A program made the translations under genes and the position numbers. Of a DNA stretch of 64,000 nt, positions 17,610 to 28,351 are shown piece by piece. Source of the stretch: Verrucomicrobiota bacterium (lineage in GTDB: Bacteria > Verrucomicrobiota > Verrucomicrobiia > Verrucomicrobiales > DEV007); assembly GCA_002862135.1 (NCBI GenBank), contig PKCI01000147.1, forward strand, positions 16,402-80,401. The letters are read 5' to 3'. Position 1 is the first letter of the stretch. Every line of letters starts with the position of its first letter. The notes below the pieces were generated by a model. That model had not been told where the DNA came from. It ran no database searches and was given only the letters and a program-made list of their open reading frames with translations.

Positions 17610-20435
17610 ATGATCCCCCGAATCCCCACCTGCCTGTTTGCCGTCATTACAGCACTGGTTGCACTGCCCGTCCTGGCCCAGAACGACCCGATTCCACTCC
17701 CCCAAGAAGATAGCGACATCCAACCCGACTCCGCTGTAACCTGGGGCGTTCTCGATAATGGACTTCGCTACGCCATTCTTCCGAATGCCGAGCCACCGAA
17801 CCGGGTCAGCATGCGACTCTACGTCGATGCCGGCTCGCTCATGGAAAACGACGATCAGCAGGGACTGGCTCACTTTCTCGAGCACATGGCCTTCAATGGA
17901 ACTACCAACTTCCCAGCTGGAGAGATGGTCGAGTATTTCCAGCGCCTCGGAATGGGGTTCGGGAACCACACCAACGCGCACACTTCATTTAACGAAACTG
18001 TCTACAAGCTGGAGCTTCCTAACACCGAGGCAGAGATGATCGATGAAGGTATGGGCCTACTTCGCGATTATGCGGACGGCATGCTGCTCCTTCCGGATGA
18101 AATTGAAGATGAGCGAGGCATCATCCTCAGTGAGAAACGAACTCGTGACTCCGTCAGCTGGCGCACCTTCGTTGAGCAGATCAAGTTTGCGCTTCCGGAA
18201 CATCGAGTCAGCATCCGCCTTCCTATCGGCACGGAAGAAGTTATTATGTACGCTCCCCGCGAGCGCTTCGTCGAGTTCTACGAGAATTGGTACACGGCCA
18301 ACCGCATGGCGATCATTGTGGTCGGAGACATCGACGCCGCGGAAACCGAAAAAGTCATTCGTGAGCATTTCGAGTCAATGGAAGCACGCGAAAAACGTGC
18401 AGATCCAAAAATGGGGAACATTGCCAAGCGCGAATTCGACGTTCACTATCATTACGAAAACGAAGCCGGTGAGACCTCCGTATCGATCGAAGCACTCAAA
18501 ACGCGAATCTCACCGCCGGACAACAGACAACGTCGGCTCAAAGACCTCCAGCGCATGGTGGCTGCCCGCATGATCAATCGCCGGCTCGAACGTCTCGCCA
18601 AGGAAGAAGATTCCCCTATCAGTTCCGCGACAATGCATGCGGGAGACTTTTACGACCTTGGCTTTGCTCTCTATTCCTCCATCGACGCCGATTGCAAACC
18701 AGAGGACTGGAAAGAAGCGCTTACCTTGATCGAGCAGGAACTGCGTCGTGCCCTCGAGCACGGATTCACTGATACCGAGCTCGCCGAGACCAAAGCCGTG
18801 ATTGGTCGTCTCTACGAGAAAGCCGCCAAGCAGATGGGAACCCGAAAGTCGCGGGACCTCGCCAACGAGATTGGACGCCGAATCGGATCACGCCAAATCT
18901 TCACCAGCCCGGCTGATGATCTCCCCCGAGTCAAGGAGGCCCTCGATTCAACCACTACGGTATCTACCCGTGACTCTCTGCGCGAGCTTTGGGGGAATGC
19001 CGAAGACACCCTGCTCATGCTCTCAGGCAATGCCGAAATCGAAGATGCTGTCGCCGCAATTCGAGGGGTCTATGAAGATAGCGGTCAAGTTGCCGTGGCG
19101 GCACCCGAAGAGAAGGAAATCTCAGCGTTCGCCTACAGCGAGCTTCCAGATGCCGGCGAAATCGCCGAACGCACCGATATCGAGGACATTGCCGTCACCC
19201 AGATCAAATTCGCCAATAACGTGCGCGCCAATTTCAAGGTTACTGATTTTGAAGACGAAACAGTTTACGTGAAAGCCCGCATCGGTTCCGGACGCATCAC
19301 TGAACCCAGCCCCGGCCTCAGCTTCTTTGCCTCCAGCGTTTTCAACAAGGGTGGCCTCGAGGCTCACAGCCACGACGAACTGAAACAGATTTTTGCGGGA
19401 GAGTCGGTGAGTTCCGCTTTCGGAATCGAAGACGATGCCTTCACCCTTTCCGGCCAGACCACCCCGAAGGACCTTGGAGCTCAACTCACCCTCATGCGCG
19501 CCTACCTGACTGACGCAGGCTTTCGCGAGGAAGCTGCGCTGGAATTCCGGAAAGCGCTCGACTACATCTACCAGCAGCTCAATCACACTCCGGGCGGATT
19601 TGCCCAGAACGAAGTGGCAAAGTACCTTCATTCGGGGGACAATCGGTTTGGTTTTCCCGCCAGGGAGACCCTCGAAGCGCTGACGACTTCGCAGGCGAGA
19701 GCGTGGCTGACCCCCGAACTCGAATCCGCCTACCTCGAAATCTCCGTTGTTGGCAGCTTCGATCTCGACGAAGCCATCAATCTGGTGGCTTCCACCTTCG
19801 GCAATCTGCCCGAGCGGAACGCAAAAAAAGCAGACTATTCAGAAGAGCGTCTGGTTTCCTTCCCCGAAGCTGGTTCGAAAGTGTTTACGTTCGAGTCGGA
19901 AATCCCGAAAGCGATGGCCGTTATCCACTGGCCAACCACCGACATCTACGAAATCGAGAAAACCCGTCGTCTCAGCATGCTTTCAGCCATCATGGATGAC
20001 CGGCTCCGAGTTAAAGTGCGCGAGGAACTTGGCGATGCTTACAGCCCTTTTGCTCACAACCTTCCGAGTGATACTTGGACGGACTACGGATACCTCTTCG
20101 CCTCCGTAACAGTGGCTCCCGATCAGGCCGAAGCCGTGACTCAGGTAGTGGCTCAGATTGCAGACGATCTCGCAACAGGTGAGGATATTACCGATGACGA
20201 ATTGGACCGGGCCAAGAAACCGCAGGTCACCTCCATCGAAGAAATGCGCCGAACCAATCGCTACTGGATGGGTAGTGTCCTTGAATCCAGCCAGGAATAC
20301 CCTGAGCGACTCGACTGGTCCCGATCATTCGTCGACGACTACAAGAACATCACGGTCGAGGAAATGAATGCCCTGGCCAAGGAGTTTCTCAGCTCTGAGT
20401 CGATGGTAGCGGTTGTGATCAAGCCGGAAGCTTAA
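17610..20435 (+). CDS. M16 family zinc metallopeptidase, secreted
   Basis: Signal peptide MIPRIPTCLFAVITALVALPVLAQ; HxxEH motif in GLAHFLEHMAFNGTTNFP; two M16-like halves. Start trimmed to avoid overlap with hisA. Confidence 0.93.
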   Translation: MIPRIPTCLFAVITALVALPVLAQNDPIPLPQEDSDIQPDSAVTWGVLDNGLRYAILPNAEPPNRVSMRLYVDAGSLMENDDQQGLAHFLEHMAFNGTTNFPAGEMVEYFQRLGMGFGNHTNAHTSFNETVYKLELPNTEAEMIDEGMGLLRDYADGMLLLPDEIEDERGIILSEKRTRDSVSWRTFVEQIKFALPEHRVSIRLPIGTEEVIMYAPRERFVEFYENWYTANRMAIIVVGDIDAAETEKVIREHFESMEAREKRADPKMGNIAKREFDVHYHYENEAGETSVSIEALKTRISPPDNRQRRLKDLQRMVAARMINRRLERLAKEEDSPISSATMHAGDFYDLGFALYSSIDADCKPEDWKEALTLIEQELRRALEHGFTDTELAETKAVIGRLYEKAAKQMGTRKSRDLANEIGRRIGSRQIFTSPADDLPRVKEALDSTTTVSTRDSLRELWGNAEDTLLMLSGNAEIEDAVAAIRGVYEDSGQVAVAAPEEKEISAFAYSELPDAGEIAERTDIEDIAVTQIKFANNVRANFKVTDFEDETVYVKARIGSGRITEPSPGLSFFASSVFNKGGLEAHSHDELKQIFAGESVSSAFGIEDDAFTLSGQTTPKDLGAQLTLMRAYLTDAGFREEAALEFRKALDYIYQQLNHTPGGFAQNEVAKYLHSGDNRFGFPARETLEALTTSQARAWLTPELESAYLEISVVGSFDLDEAINLVASTFGNLPERNAKKADYSEERLVSFPEAGSKVFTFESEIPKAMAVIHWPTTDIYEIEKTRRLSMLSAIMDDRLRVKVREELGDAYSPFAHNLPSDTWTDYGYLFASVTVAPDQAEAVTQVVAQIADDLATGEDITDDELDRAKKPQVTSIEEMRRTNRYWMGSVLESSQEYPERLDWSRSFVDDYKNITVEEMNALAKEFLSSESMVAVVIKPEA

Positions 20436-20530
20436 CTGGTTCTGGCTCACCATTCTCAAGGCTTTTTCTTTCAAGTCGAATCGCGACTTGTGAGAAAACA
20501 GTTGCTGAATTCATATAGCAGATAAGATCG

Positions 20531-21577
20531 CTATTCTTCCCGCTTCGCTAGTTCCCAGTCAGCAGCAGCCATAATCTGGACCAATTCCTTGAACGTCACT
20601 TCTGGCTTCCACCCGAGAATACGCTCAGCTTTTGCCGGGTCACCTAGCAACTGCTCGACTTCTGCAGGTCGAAAGTAATCAGGAGAGACCTCGATCAATG
20701 TCTTTCCAGATGCGATGCAGATTCCTTTTTCCTCGACACCTTCACCCTCAAACTTAAGCGCGATCCCTACGGCATCGAAGGCATGCTCACAAAACTCACG
20801 CACTGTATGCATTTCACCGGTCGCACAGACGTAATCTCCAGGCTCTTCCTGCTGGAGAATCCGCCACATCATTTCGGTATATTCGGGGGCATAGCCCCAG
20901 TCCCGCTGGGCACCGAGGTTCCCCAGCAAAAGTCTCTCCTGAAGTCCCTCCCTGATCCGCCCCGCTGCGCGCGTGATTTTACGGGTCACAAAAGTTTCCC
21001 CCCGGCGGGGTGACTCATGATTAAAGAGAATTCCATTGGAAGCGTGGAGTCCGTATGACTCGCGATAGTTCACTACGATCCAATACCCATAAAGCTTTGC
21101 GACCCCATAGGGAGACCGGGGATAAAACGGTGTTGTCTCAGACTGGGGCACCTCCTGCACTGCTCCATACAACTCACTGGTGGAAGCCTGGTAAAAATGC
21201 ACCCGCTGATCCAACCCAACCTCCTTGATCGCGTCCAGAAATCTCAGAGTCCCAATCGCGTCTACTTCCGCAGTGTATTCCGGAACTTCAAATGAGACCT
21301 TAACGTGACTCTGAGCCCCGAGGTTGTAAACCTCATCCGGATCAATCTTTTCAAGTAAACGGTTCAGATTGGAGGAATCCGTCAGGTCTCCGTAATGCAA
21401 ATGAAACCGCCCCTCTTCTTTAAGAACTTTATCATTGTAGAGATGGTCGATGCGCGAGGTATTGAATGAGCTACTTCTTCGGATCATTCCGTGCACGCAG
21501 TAGCCCTTTTCGAGCAACTGCTCTGCCAAGTACGAACCGTCCTGCCCTGTGATACCTGTGACTAGTGCTTTCTTCAT
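20531..21577 (-). CDS. gmd: GDP-mannose 4,6-dehydratase
   Basis: [98 protein letters not shown]. Confidence 0.97.
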   Translation of the reverse strand: MKKALVTGITGQDGSYLAEQLLEKGYCVHGMIRRSSSFNTSRIDHLYNDKVLKEEGRFHLHYGDLTDSSNLNRLLEKIDPDEVYNLGAQSHVKVSFEVPEYTAEVDAIGTLRFLDAIKEVGLDQRVHFYQASTSELYGAVQEVPQSETTPFYPRSPYGVAKLYGYWIVVNYRESYGLHASNGILFNHESPRRGETFVTRKITRAAGRIREGLQERLLLGNLGAQRDWGYAPEYTEMMWRILQQEEPGDYVCATGEMHTVREFCEHAFDAVGIALKFEGEGVEEKGICIASGKTLIEVSPDYFRPAEVEQLLGDPAKAERILGWKPEVTFKELVQIMAAADWELAKREE

Positions 21578-21585
21578 ATCTTCAA

Positions 21586-22518
21586 CTATATCCCGTTTTC
21601 CAAAAAATCTTGGTAAGCGAGTTTCAACCCTTCTTCGAGAGAAGTCGCAGCGTCCCATCCAAGCGATTGAATCAGGCTCGAATCCATCAACTTTCGCGGA
21701 GTGCCATCAGGCTTGGATGGATCAGTCAAAATCTTGCCATCGAAACCGACTGTCTCTGCGATCAGCTTCGCCAGTTTCCAAATAGAAACATCTGATCCAA
21801 CTCCGATATTAACCAGCGAGGGAGGATCATCCAACCCCATCAAGTGAAGACATCCATCGGCAAGATCATCCGCAAAAAGAAATTCACGAAGAGGCGAGCC
21901 AGTTCCCCAGATAGTCACACTGCTAGCTTCGGCTTCTACCGACTCGTGAAATCTTCGAATAAGGCCCGGGATGACGTGAGAATTCTTGGGATGATAGTTG
22001 TCGCCAATTCCATAGAGATTACATGGCATCGCCGAATGGAAGAGACAGCCGTGTTGTTGGCGATAAAATTCACAAAGCTTAAGCCCGGCGATTTTGGCAA
22101 TCGCGTATGCTTCATTTGTAGGCTCAAGAGGTGAAGTCAGGAGATACTCCTCCTTAATGGGCTGCTCCGCCATCTTGGGATAAATACATGAACTACCCAA
22201 AAAAAGAACCCGCTCTACTTTATTCTGGTATGCCGCATGAATCAGGTTTGAAGCGATCATCAAGTTGTCGTAGAGGAATTCAGCAGGATAAGTGCTGTTC
22301 GCAATAATGCCGCCCACTTTCGCCGCTGCGACCACCATGCAGTCAGGCCTTTGCTCTGCAACAAATTCAGATGCCGCGGATTGATCCCTGAGATCAAGTT
22401 TGCCACTTCCCGCAGTTACAATATTCTCGCATCCCCTTCGCCTCAGAGCCCTGACAAGGGCACCTCCCACCATTCCGCGATGCCCGGCTATATAATACTT
22501 TTTGTCTGAGGCTAACAT
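21586..22518 (-). CDS. fcl: GDP-L-fucose synthase
   Basis: [73 protein letters not shown]. Confidence 0.95.
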   Translation of the reverse strand: MLASDKKYYIAGHRGMVGGALVRALRRRGCENIVTAGSGKLDLRDQSAASEFVAEQRPDCMVVAAAKVGGIIANSTYPAEFLYDNLMIASNLIHAAYQNKVERVLFLGSSCIYPKMAEQPIKEEYLLTSPLEPTNEAYAIAKIAGLKLCEFYRQQHGCLFHSAMPCNLYGIGDNYHPKNSHVIPGLIRRFHESVEAEASSVTIWGTGSPLREFLFADDLADGCLHLMGLDDPPSLVNIGVGSDVSIWKLAKLIAETVGFDGKILTDPSKPDGTPRKLMDSSLIQSLGWDAATSLEEGLKLAYQDFLENGI

Positions 22519-22581
22519 TTGACTTCTAAATTCTCTTTAACGCTTTAACCATCTCGTAATCATGGGGATGATGCTTCCGCC

Positions 22582-23042
22582 TCACTTGTAATATTTTAGC
22601 ATCGCAGCTACTCGGATTCTTACTTCGGTGGCGTCTTCGGTATCGGTCAACGATTCGTCGATCAAGCCCATCATCTCAGACAGGTGCCCCTTTCCATTCC
22701 GCAACCGAGGTTCGAGGCGATTCTCAAAAAGTGATTAGTGATACGGGAAACCTGGAGGTCCGCCCGATAATGTTCCCGTCGGTCCCCTTCGAGGGAATGC
22801 GAAGTTACTGCGCCAAGATCTTTCAAAAGAGAAAGCCCCTGGCTGAGACTACCCTTACTGATCCCTAATCGCGCCTGGATAGAATCCATGGGGAGCGCCT
22901 CAGGAAAGACAAAGAGCAGCCCATAAATCTGGCCGATCGACTTCGGCAGGCCAAACATCTGAACAAAAGGAACAAAATAGTCGATCGGCTCCTCCTCGAG
23001 GCGAGTCAGCTCAATCGCACTTTCGTTCGTTGTTGTCCCCAT
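22582..23042 (-). pseudogene. GbsR/MarR-like winged-helix regulator, apparently frameshifted near its 3' end (intact 0-frame part 22671..23042)
   Basis: Helix-turn-helix region MDSIQARLGISKGSLSQGLSLLKDLGAV. After NHF the 0-frame ends in 14 codons, while the neighbouring frame reads ENRLEPRLRNGKGHLSEMMGLIDESLTDTEDATEVRIRVAAMLKYYK* with no stop. Confidence 0.7.
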
Positions 23043-23234
23043 AACTATTGGACGCCCATTTCCGCCACTTATATTCCCCGGCCAATTGTCGGTCCGGAGC
23101 CCCCCCAACCAGTTCGAAGATGAAAAGTAACCGTGCACAAATGGAGGCCCGTAAACAGTAAAAGGGCTTTTAAAGTTTGTTCAATCAAAAGTGCACAATA
23201 CCTCTGCGCCCCGGAAATCAGTGGTTCCAAAGGA

Positions 23235-24326
23235 CTAGAGCCTAGAAATCGCGGCCCCGAGACGCTCCTGATCTTCCCAACTCACATAGGGGCTCATCGG
23301 CAGGCTCAAGCCGAGAGAAGCGATTTTCTCGGTCATCGGAAAATCCCCTTCCCGATGGCCGAGATTAGAGAAGACGGGCTGAAGATGCAATGGGACGGAA
23401 TAGTACTTCACGGAAGGTATCTCAGCTTGCGACAAAACTGCCTGAATTTGATCCCGGTTTTCGCTCAAGATAGTGTATTGAGCATAGACCGAGGTGTTGC
23501 CCTCAGCTACCTTCGGCAGCTCAACCCCGGCGTTAGCGAGGACTTCAGAGTAGCGCTCGGCGACTCGTTGGCGCATGACGATCTCTTCGTCAAAAATCGC
23601 CATTTTCGCTATCACGACGGCAGCTTGGATCGAATCAAGTCGACCGTTAATTCCAAGCACAGGATGATGATCCCTTTTTTCCTGGCCGTGCAGTCGGATC
23701 CACCGCATCCGCTCTGCCAGTTCATCATCGTCAGTAAAGATGGCGCCACCGTCACCATAGCCGCCCAAAGGCTTCGACGGAAAAAACGAAGTGCTGCCGA
23801 TCGTAGCAAGCCCTCCGGAACGTTTCCCGTGATGAGTCGCACCAAAACTCTGTGCTGCATCTTCAATAACGGGGATATCGCCCATCTCTTTTGCGATGCG
23901 GTTTATCGCTGCCATATCGCTGGTTTGCCCATAGATACCGACTGGCATGATCGCCTTTGTTTTTTCCGTTATAGAAGCTCTAACAAGCTCGGGATCCATG
24001 TTCCAGATGACCGGGTCGATATCCACAAATACCGGAGTCGCTCCAACCAACCCGATCACTTCAGCGGTTGAGATCCAGGTGTAGGGCACCGTTATCACCT
24101 CATCCCCAGGCCCTATCTCTAATGCCATCAGGGCCATAAGAAGAGAGTCAGTACCTGATGAGACTCCAATGACATGGCGAGAACCCACATAATCAGCCAG
24201 AAGACTCTCCAGCTCAACTAGTTCCGGCCCCATGATGTAGAGACCATGATCGAGGACAGCGGCAATCCGACGATCAATATCGTTACGAATCCGGGCCTGC
24301 TGGGCTTTCAAATCGATGAAGTCCAT
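23235..24326 (-). CDS. DegT/DnrJ/EryC1/StrS-family sugar aminotransferase
   Basis: MDFIDLKAQQARIRNDIDRRIAAVLDHGLYIMGPELVELE; GSRHVIGVSSGTDSLLMAL; PVIEDAAQSFGATHHGKRSGGLATIGSTSFFPSKPLGGYGDGGAIFT. Confidence 0.95.
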   Translation of the reverse strand: MDFIDLKAQQARIRNDIDRRIAAVLDHGLYIMGPELVELESLLADYVGSRHVIGVSSGTDSLLMALMALEIGPGDEVITVPYTWISTAEVIGLVGATPVFVDIDPVIWNMDPELVRASITEKTKAIMPVGIYGQTSDMAAINRIAKEMGDIPVIEDAAQSFGATHHGKRSGGLATIGSTSFFPSKPLGGYGDGGAIFTDDDELAERMRWIRLHGQEKRDHHPVLGINGRLDSIQAAVVIAKMAIFDEEIVMRQRVAERYSEVLANAGVELPKVAEGNTSVYAQYTILSENRDQIQAVLSQAEIPSVKYYSVPLHLQPVFSNLGHREGDFPMTEKIASLGLSLPMSPYVSWEDQERLGAAISRL

Positions 24327-24568
24327 AAGTCTATCGACTTCCGTCATTCGGAAGCGCGGCGAAGGTAGGCGCATCCACTCAATGGCGCCAGCGAAATCGA
24401 CTTGAGACACCTGCGGCAGACGAAGAGCGCCCGGCCTGCCCGAATACACGACCGCGCCCGTTTCGGCCCCCGACCAGTGGTTAGGTGAACAATCAACACC
24501 CAGCAATCCGGGATTTCAGCCCGTGCAATAACTGCAAACGCCTGCCCCGGCGGAAAAAACTCAAACCA

Positions 24569-25156
24569 CTAGTTCGACTGCCAATTCGTGATATGGCGGG
24601 CCTGATCTTCCTCCGCAGTCGGGTCGGCATCCACAATCGACCACAGATCATAGGTCGGATTAAAAGTCTCCCTCTCTTCCGGGTCAATATTCGGCGGTTG
24701 CGCAAGGTAACGAAACTCGTTTCCGTAAGCATCCAGAACGACGAATTTTCCGTCCCCGGAAACACCCACACGAGGGTCCTTGGACTCCTGATTCTCTTTG
24801 AAGGAAAGCTTGGGAACATAGACTTTCTCATCTGTGTCAAAGTCGACTTCACCGTCTTCGTTCCAGTCGCCGGACAGGTGCTTGTAAAGCACTGATGCGC
24901 CTTCAATTCCAACGGTATCACGGTCTCCACCATTCGGCGGATTCTGCGGATAAATACCGTGATCCAACTGATATTTGGAAAGCCCATCCGCAAACTCCGC
25001 CATCATTCGCTCTACCCGCCCGCGATTAATCTTCGACTGGATGCCGGGCAAAGCCGCTATCAACAAGCCAGCCAGGATAACCATGATGGCAATCACGGTC
25101 ATCAACTCAATCATGCTGAAGCCAGCCGCATGATGCTTCTTAGCAGAGATTTTCAT
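24569..25156 (-). CDS. Type II secretion/type IV pilus major pseudopilin-like (GspG-like)
   Basis: Prepilin site and helix AAGFSMIELMTVIAIMVILAGLLIAALPG; DYGNEF/YLAQPPN-type C-terminus. Confidence 0.88.
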   Translation of the reverse strand: MKISAKKHHAAGFSMIELMTVIAIMVILAGLLIAALPGIQSKINRGRVERMMAEFADGLSKYQLDHGIYPQNPPNGGDRDTVGIEGASVLYKHLSGDWNEDGEVDFDTDEKVYVPKLSFKENQESKDPRVGVSGDGKFVVLDAYGNEFRYLAQPPNIDPEERETFNPTYDLWSIVDADPTAEEDQARHITNWQSN

Positions 25157-25241
25157 AGTCATCATCGTAATAGGCGATGTTCTGCCATGTCAATACATTG
25201 TAAATATCGACACAACCTGTTGTTTGCTCTTTTTTCCACCA

Positions 25242-26510
25242 CTAGCCTGCGGCGTTGTTCATCTCGGTGATGATCGTAATCATCGGCATGAATAGGGCCA
25301 CGACAATCGTCCCGACGATGCCAGCTAGGAAAACGATCATAATCGGCTCAATCATGGAAGTCATCGCATCGACGGCGTTGTCGACCTCGTCATCATACAC
25401 GTCAGCGATTTTCAGAAGCATATCCGGCAACTGACCGGTTTCTTCACCCACGTCGACCATACTGATCACCATGGGAGGGAAAATCTTACTCGCTTCGAGC
25501 GGCGCGACGACGGACTCACCTTCGCGAACCGCCTCATGGACCTTATCGATCGCTTCGGCTACCACGACATTACCGGCCGTATCGCGGGTAATATTGAGCG
25601 CCTGAAGAATTGGCACACCACTGGTCACCAAAGTTCCCAGTGTACGGGTGAATCGGGAAATCGCCCCTTTAAGCGCCACCGGACCGAACACGGGAACATA
25701 GAGTTTCCATCTATCGATGATGCGACGCCCTCCTTTGGTCATCGCGAATAGCTTCCAGCCTGCGTACAACACGCCGCCCCCAAGCACAACAATCAAGAGG
25801 TTGTCCTGGACAAATCGGCTAATCGCAATCACCACCTGAGTAATCTTGGGTAACGGCTTGTCGCCAAGCATTTCAGCAAAGATACGCTCGAAACGGGGAA
25901 CGATCACCGCCATGAGGAAGATCAAGATCGCAATCGCAATCACGATCACAATGATCGGATAAACCATCGCTGAAACGATGCGGTTCTTGAGCTTCTGTGC
26001 CTTTTCTTGATACTCAGCAAGACGAATCAATACGAGTTCAAGCACACCACCCAGCTCACCGGCTTTCACCATGTTGACATAGAGCTTATCGAAAATTCGG
26101 GGGTGTTGACCCAGACTCTCCGAGAAAGTCGAACCACCCGCAACGGCATCAGCAAGGTGGTTGATCGTTCCGGCCATCACCTTGTTTTTCTCCTGCTTAC
26201 CCAGCACTGAGAGTCCGCGGAGCAGCGGAAGGCCGGAGTCAACCAGGGTCGCCAACTGACGGGTGAAGATCATCAAAACCTTCCCCTTAATGCGACCACC
26301 GACACCGGTTCCTGCCTTTGCCTTTGCGCCTTTCTTCGCCCGACGCTTTGCTGTGCCTGACACTCCGCCCTTACCGGTCGGAGCTACCTGAGTCGGATAA
26401 AGCCCGCCCTTACGAAGCTGAGCAATGGCATCCGCCTCATTGCTTGCCGAGATCGATCCTGTCGTTTCTTCCCCCTTTGCATCCAGGGCAATGTATTCAA
26501 AGTTCGCCAT
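25242..26510 (-). CDS. Type II secretion inner membrane protein GspF / PilC
   Basis: FTRQLATLVDSGLPLLRGLSVL; SESLGQHPRIFDKLYVNMVKAGELGGVLELVLIRLAEYQEK; FTRTLGTLVTSGVPILQALNI. Confidence 0.95.
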   Translation of the reverse strand: MANFEYIALDAKGEETTGSISASNEADAIAQLRKGGLYPTQVAPTGKGGVSGTAKRRAKKGAKAKAGTGVGGRIKGKVLMIFTRQLATLVDSGLPLLRGLSVLGKQEKNKVMAGTINHLADAVAGGSTFSESLGQHPRIFDKLYVNMVKAGELGGVLELVLIRLAEYQEKAQKLKNRIVSAMVYPIIVIVIAIAILIFLMAVIVPRFERIFAEMLGDKPLPKITQVVIAISRFVQDNLLIVVLGGGVLYAGWKLFAMTKGGRRIIDRWKLYVPVFGPVALKGAISRFTRTLGTLVTSGVPILQALNITRDTAGNVVVAEAIDKVHEAVREGESVVAPLEASKIFPPMVISMVDVGEETGQLPDMLLKIADVYDDEVDNAVDAMTSMIEPIMIVFLAGIVGTIVVALFMPMITIITEMNNAAG

Positions 26511-26608
26511 ATTTTTTCTAATGCAGTTTACGTTCGTGAAGTTCTCCTAATTCACCGTAGCGATTCACCCACCAAAGTGTCGATGGAAAACCGCCACGGC
26601 CAACGTCA

Positions 26609-28315
26609 TCAGGTGTATTTCAGCACCTCTTCGATTGTCGTGATTCCTCCAAATATATTTCTCAGGCCATCTTCCCTGAGCGTCTTCATTCCAAGCTCCT
26701 GAGCTTTTTGTTTAAGCACCACCGTAGCAGCGCGCTGGGATACCAGCTCACGAATCGGATCCGTCATATCGAGAAGCTCAAACAAGCCCTGTCGTCCACG
26801 ATAGCCCGTGTCGTTGCAGGCATCGCAGCCCTGGCCAGTGTAGAACTCACGGCCTCCTGTATCAGCTTCGGTCAATCCGAGTTGCGCAAGAACCGCTGCC
26901 GTCGGATTGTAAGCCACCTTGCAGTCTGGACAGATCCGTCTCAAGAGACGCTGTCCCAGCACACCTTCAAGCGTTGCCGCGACAAGGAAGGGCTCACAAC
27001 CCATGTCAACAAGACGAGTCACCGCACCCGGAGCATCGTTAGTGTGGAGAGTGGAGAGTACAAGGTGTCCGGTAAGCGATGCTTGGATCGCAATCTGAGC
27101 CGTCTCAAGGTCACGCATCTCACCTACCAGAATTTTATCCGGGTCCTGACGCAAGAAAGCTCGCAGCACCCGCCCGAACGTTAGACCAATGTTCTCATTG
27201 ACCGGTACTTGCATGATACCGTCCATGTCATATTCGACTGGATCCTCAGCCGTGAGCAATTTGGAGTCTTCCGTATTTATCCGTCGAAGACAGGCATACA
27301 AGGTTGTGGTCTTACCGGCCCCCGTTGGGCCCGTGCAAATAAAGATACCGTTTGGTTTATCAATCGTGTCCGTGACGTATTCGTAGACTTGAGGCTCAAG
27401 ATTCAGTGTCTCCAAATCGAGATTAACATTAGATCGATCTAGAACACGCAACACGACACTCTCACCAAACGCAGTCGGAAGTGTCGATACCCGCATATCA
27501 ACCGGCTTATCATTAATTTCCTTAGTGATTCGACCATCCTGGGGAAGACGAGTCTCAGCAATGTTCAATCCTGACATCACCTTGATCCGGGAGATAATTG
27601 CAGCCTTTAGGTGTTGAGGCGGCGGCGCCATTTCATAGAGCGCACCGTCGACGCGGTAACGAATCTTGAAGTCATCTTCAAAGGGCTCGAAGTGAATATC
27701 AGACGCTTTCTCTTTGATCGCCTGGTAGAGGACCAGGTCAACATAGCGAATGATGGGTGCCGAGTTGGATTCCTCTTCAAGATCTTCTTCGGAAAGAGCT
27801 GCCACCTCTGCACGAATCGCCGCAAGAGCATCGCTTTCACCGCCTCCGGGGCCGGCTTCACCGCCCTCTCCGGCACCACCAGCACCGCCACCGTAATAGA
27901 AACGCTCGATCAATTCCGATATCTGCTCCGCAGGAGCAACCGCCGGGATGATGGTTTGGTCGAGAGAGAAACCCAACTCCTCTAAATTCTGGGGGTCGAG
28001 CGGATTGGCGATCGCCACCTGAAGGCCTCCATCGAGAAACTGAATCGGGATTGCCTGATAAAGCTTAGCGGTTCCCGCAGGGACCGCCATCAACACCTGC
28101 TGAGCAGGCTCAAAATCACTGAGATCATAATACTCTCCGCCAATATCCTGAGCCACCAGCTGGAACAGCTGGTCACGCTGAATGATGCCCATTTGCTCCA
28201 CCGCCTGGGTAATGTCCACCCCACTCTCGTGACCTGCAGTGATGTATTCGCTTCTCTGGGAGTCATCAATCAACCCCCGGGAAATCAAAAGATCGATTAC
28301 ACTTTCAACCGTCAT
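26609..28315 (-). CDS. Type II secretion/type IV pilus assembly ATPase GspE/PilB (copy 2)
   Basis: Walker A GPTGAGKTTTLYA; RAFLRQDPDKILVGEMRDLETAQIAIQASLTGHLVLSTLHTNDAPGAV; CxxC pairs CPDCKV and CDACND. Confidence 0.96.
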   Translation of the reverse strand: MTVESVIDLLISRGLIDDSQRSEYITAGHESGVDITQAVEQMGIIQRDQLFQLVAQDIGGEYYDLSDFEPAQQVLMAVPAGTAKLYQAIPIQFLDGGLQVAIANPLDPQNLEELGFSLDQTIIPAVAPAEQISELIERFYYGGGAGGAGEGGEAGPGGGESDALAAIRAEVAALSEEDLEEESNSAPIIRYVDLVLYQAIKEKASDIHFEPFEDDFKIRYRVDGALYEMAPPPQHLKAAIISRIKVMSGLNIAETRLPQDGRITKEINDKPVDMRVSTLPTAFGESVVLRVLDRSNVNLDLETLNLEPQVYEYVTDTIDKPNGIFICTGPTGAGKTTTLYACLRRINTEDSKLLTAEDPVEYDMDGIMQVPVNENIGLTFGRVLRAFLRQDPDKILVGEMRDLETAQIAIQASLTGHLVLSTLHTNDAPGAVTRLVDMGCEPFLVAATLEGVLGQRLLRRICPDCKVAYNPTAAVLAQLGLTEADTGGREFYTGQGCDACNDTGYRGRQGLFELLDMTDPIRELVSQRAATVVLKQKAQELGMKTLREDGLRNIFGGITTIEEVLKYT

Positions 28316-28351
28316 ATAAAAACTTCCGTTAAACGTTCTCCTATTGAGGAA

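Noticed and set aside
22671-22740. Programmed -1 frameshift at CTTTTTG in the GbsR-like gene
   Set aside because: The heptamer does not fit XXXYYYZ and the T run is short for transcriptional slippage; an indel or assembly error is more economical, though not excluded.
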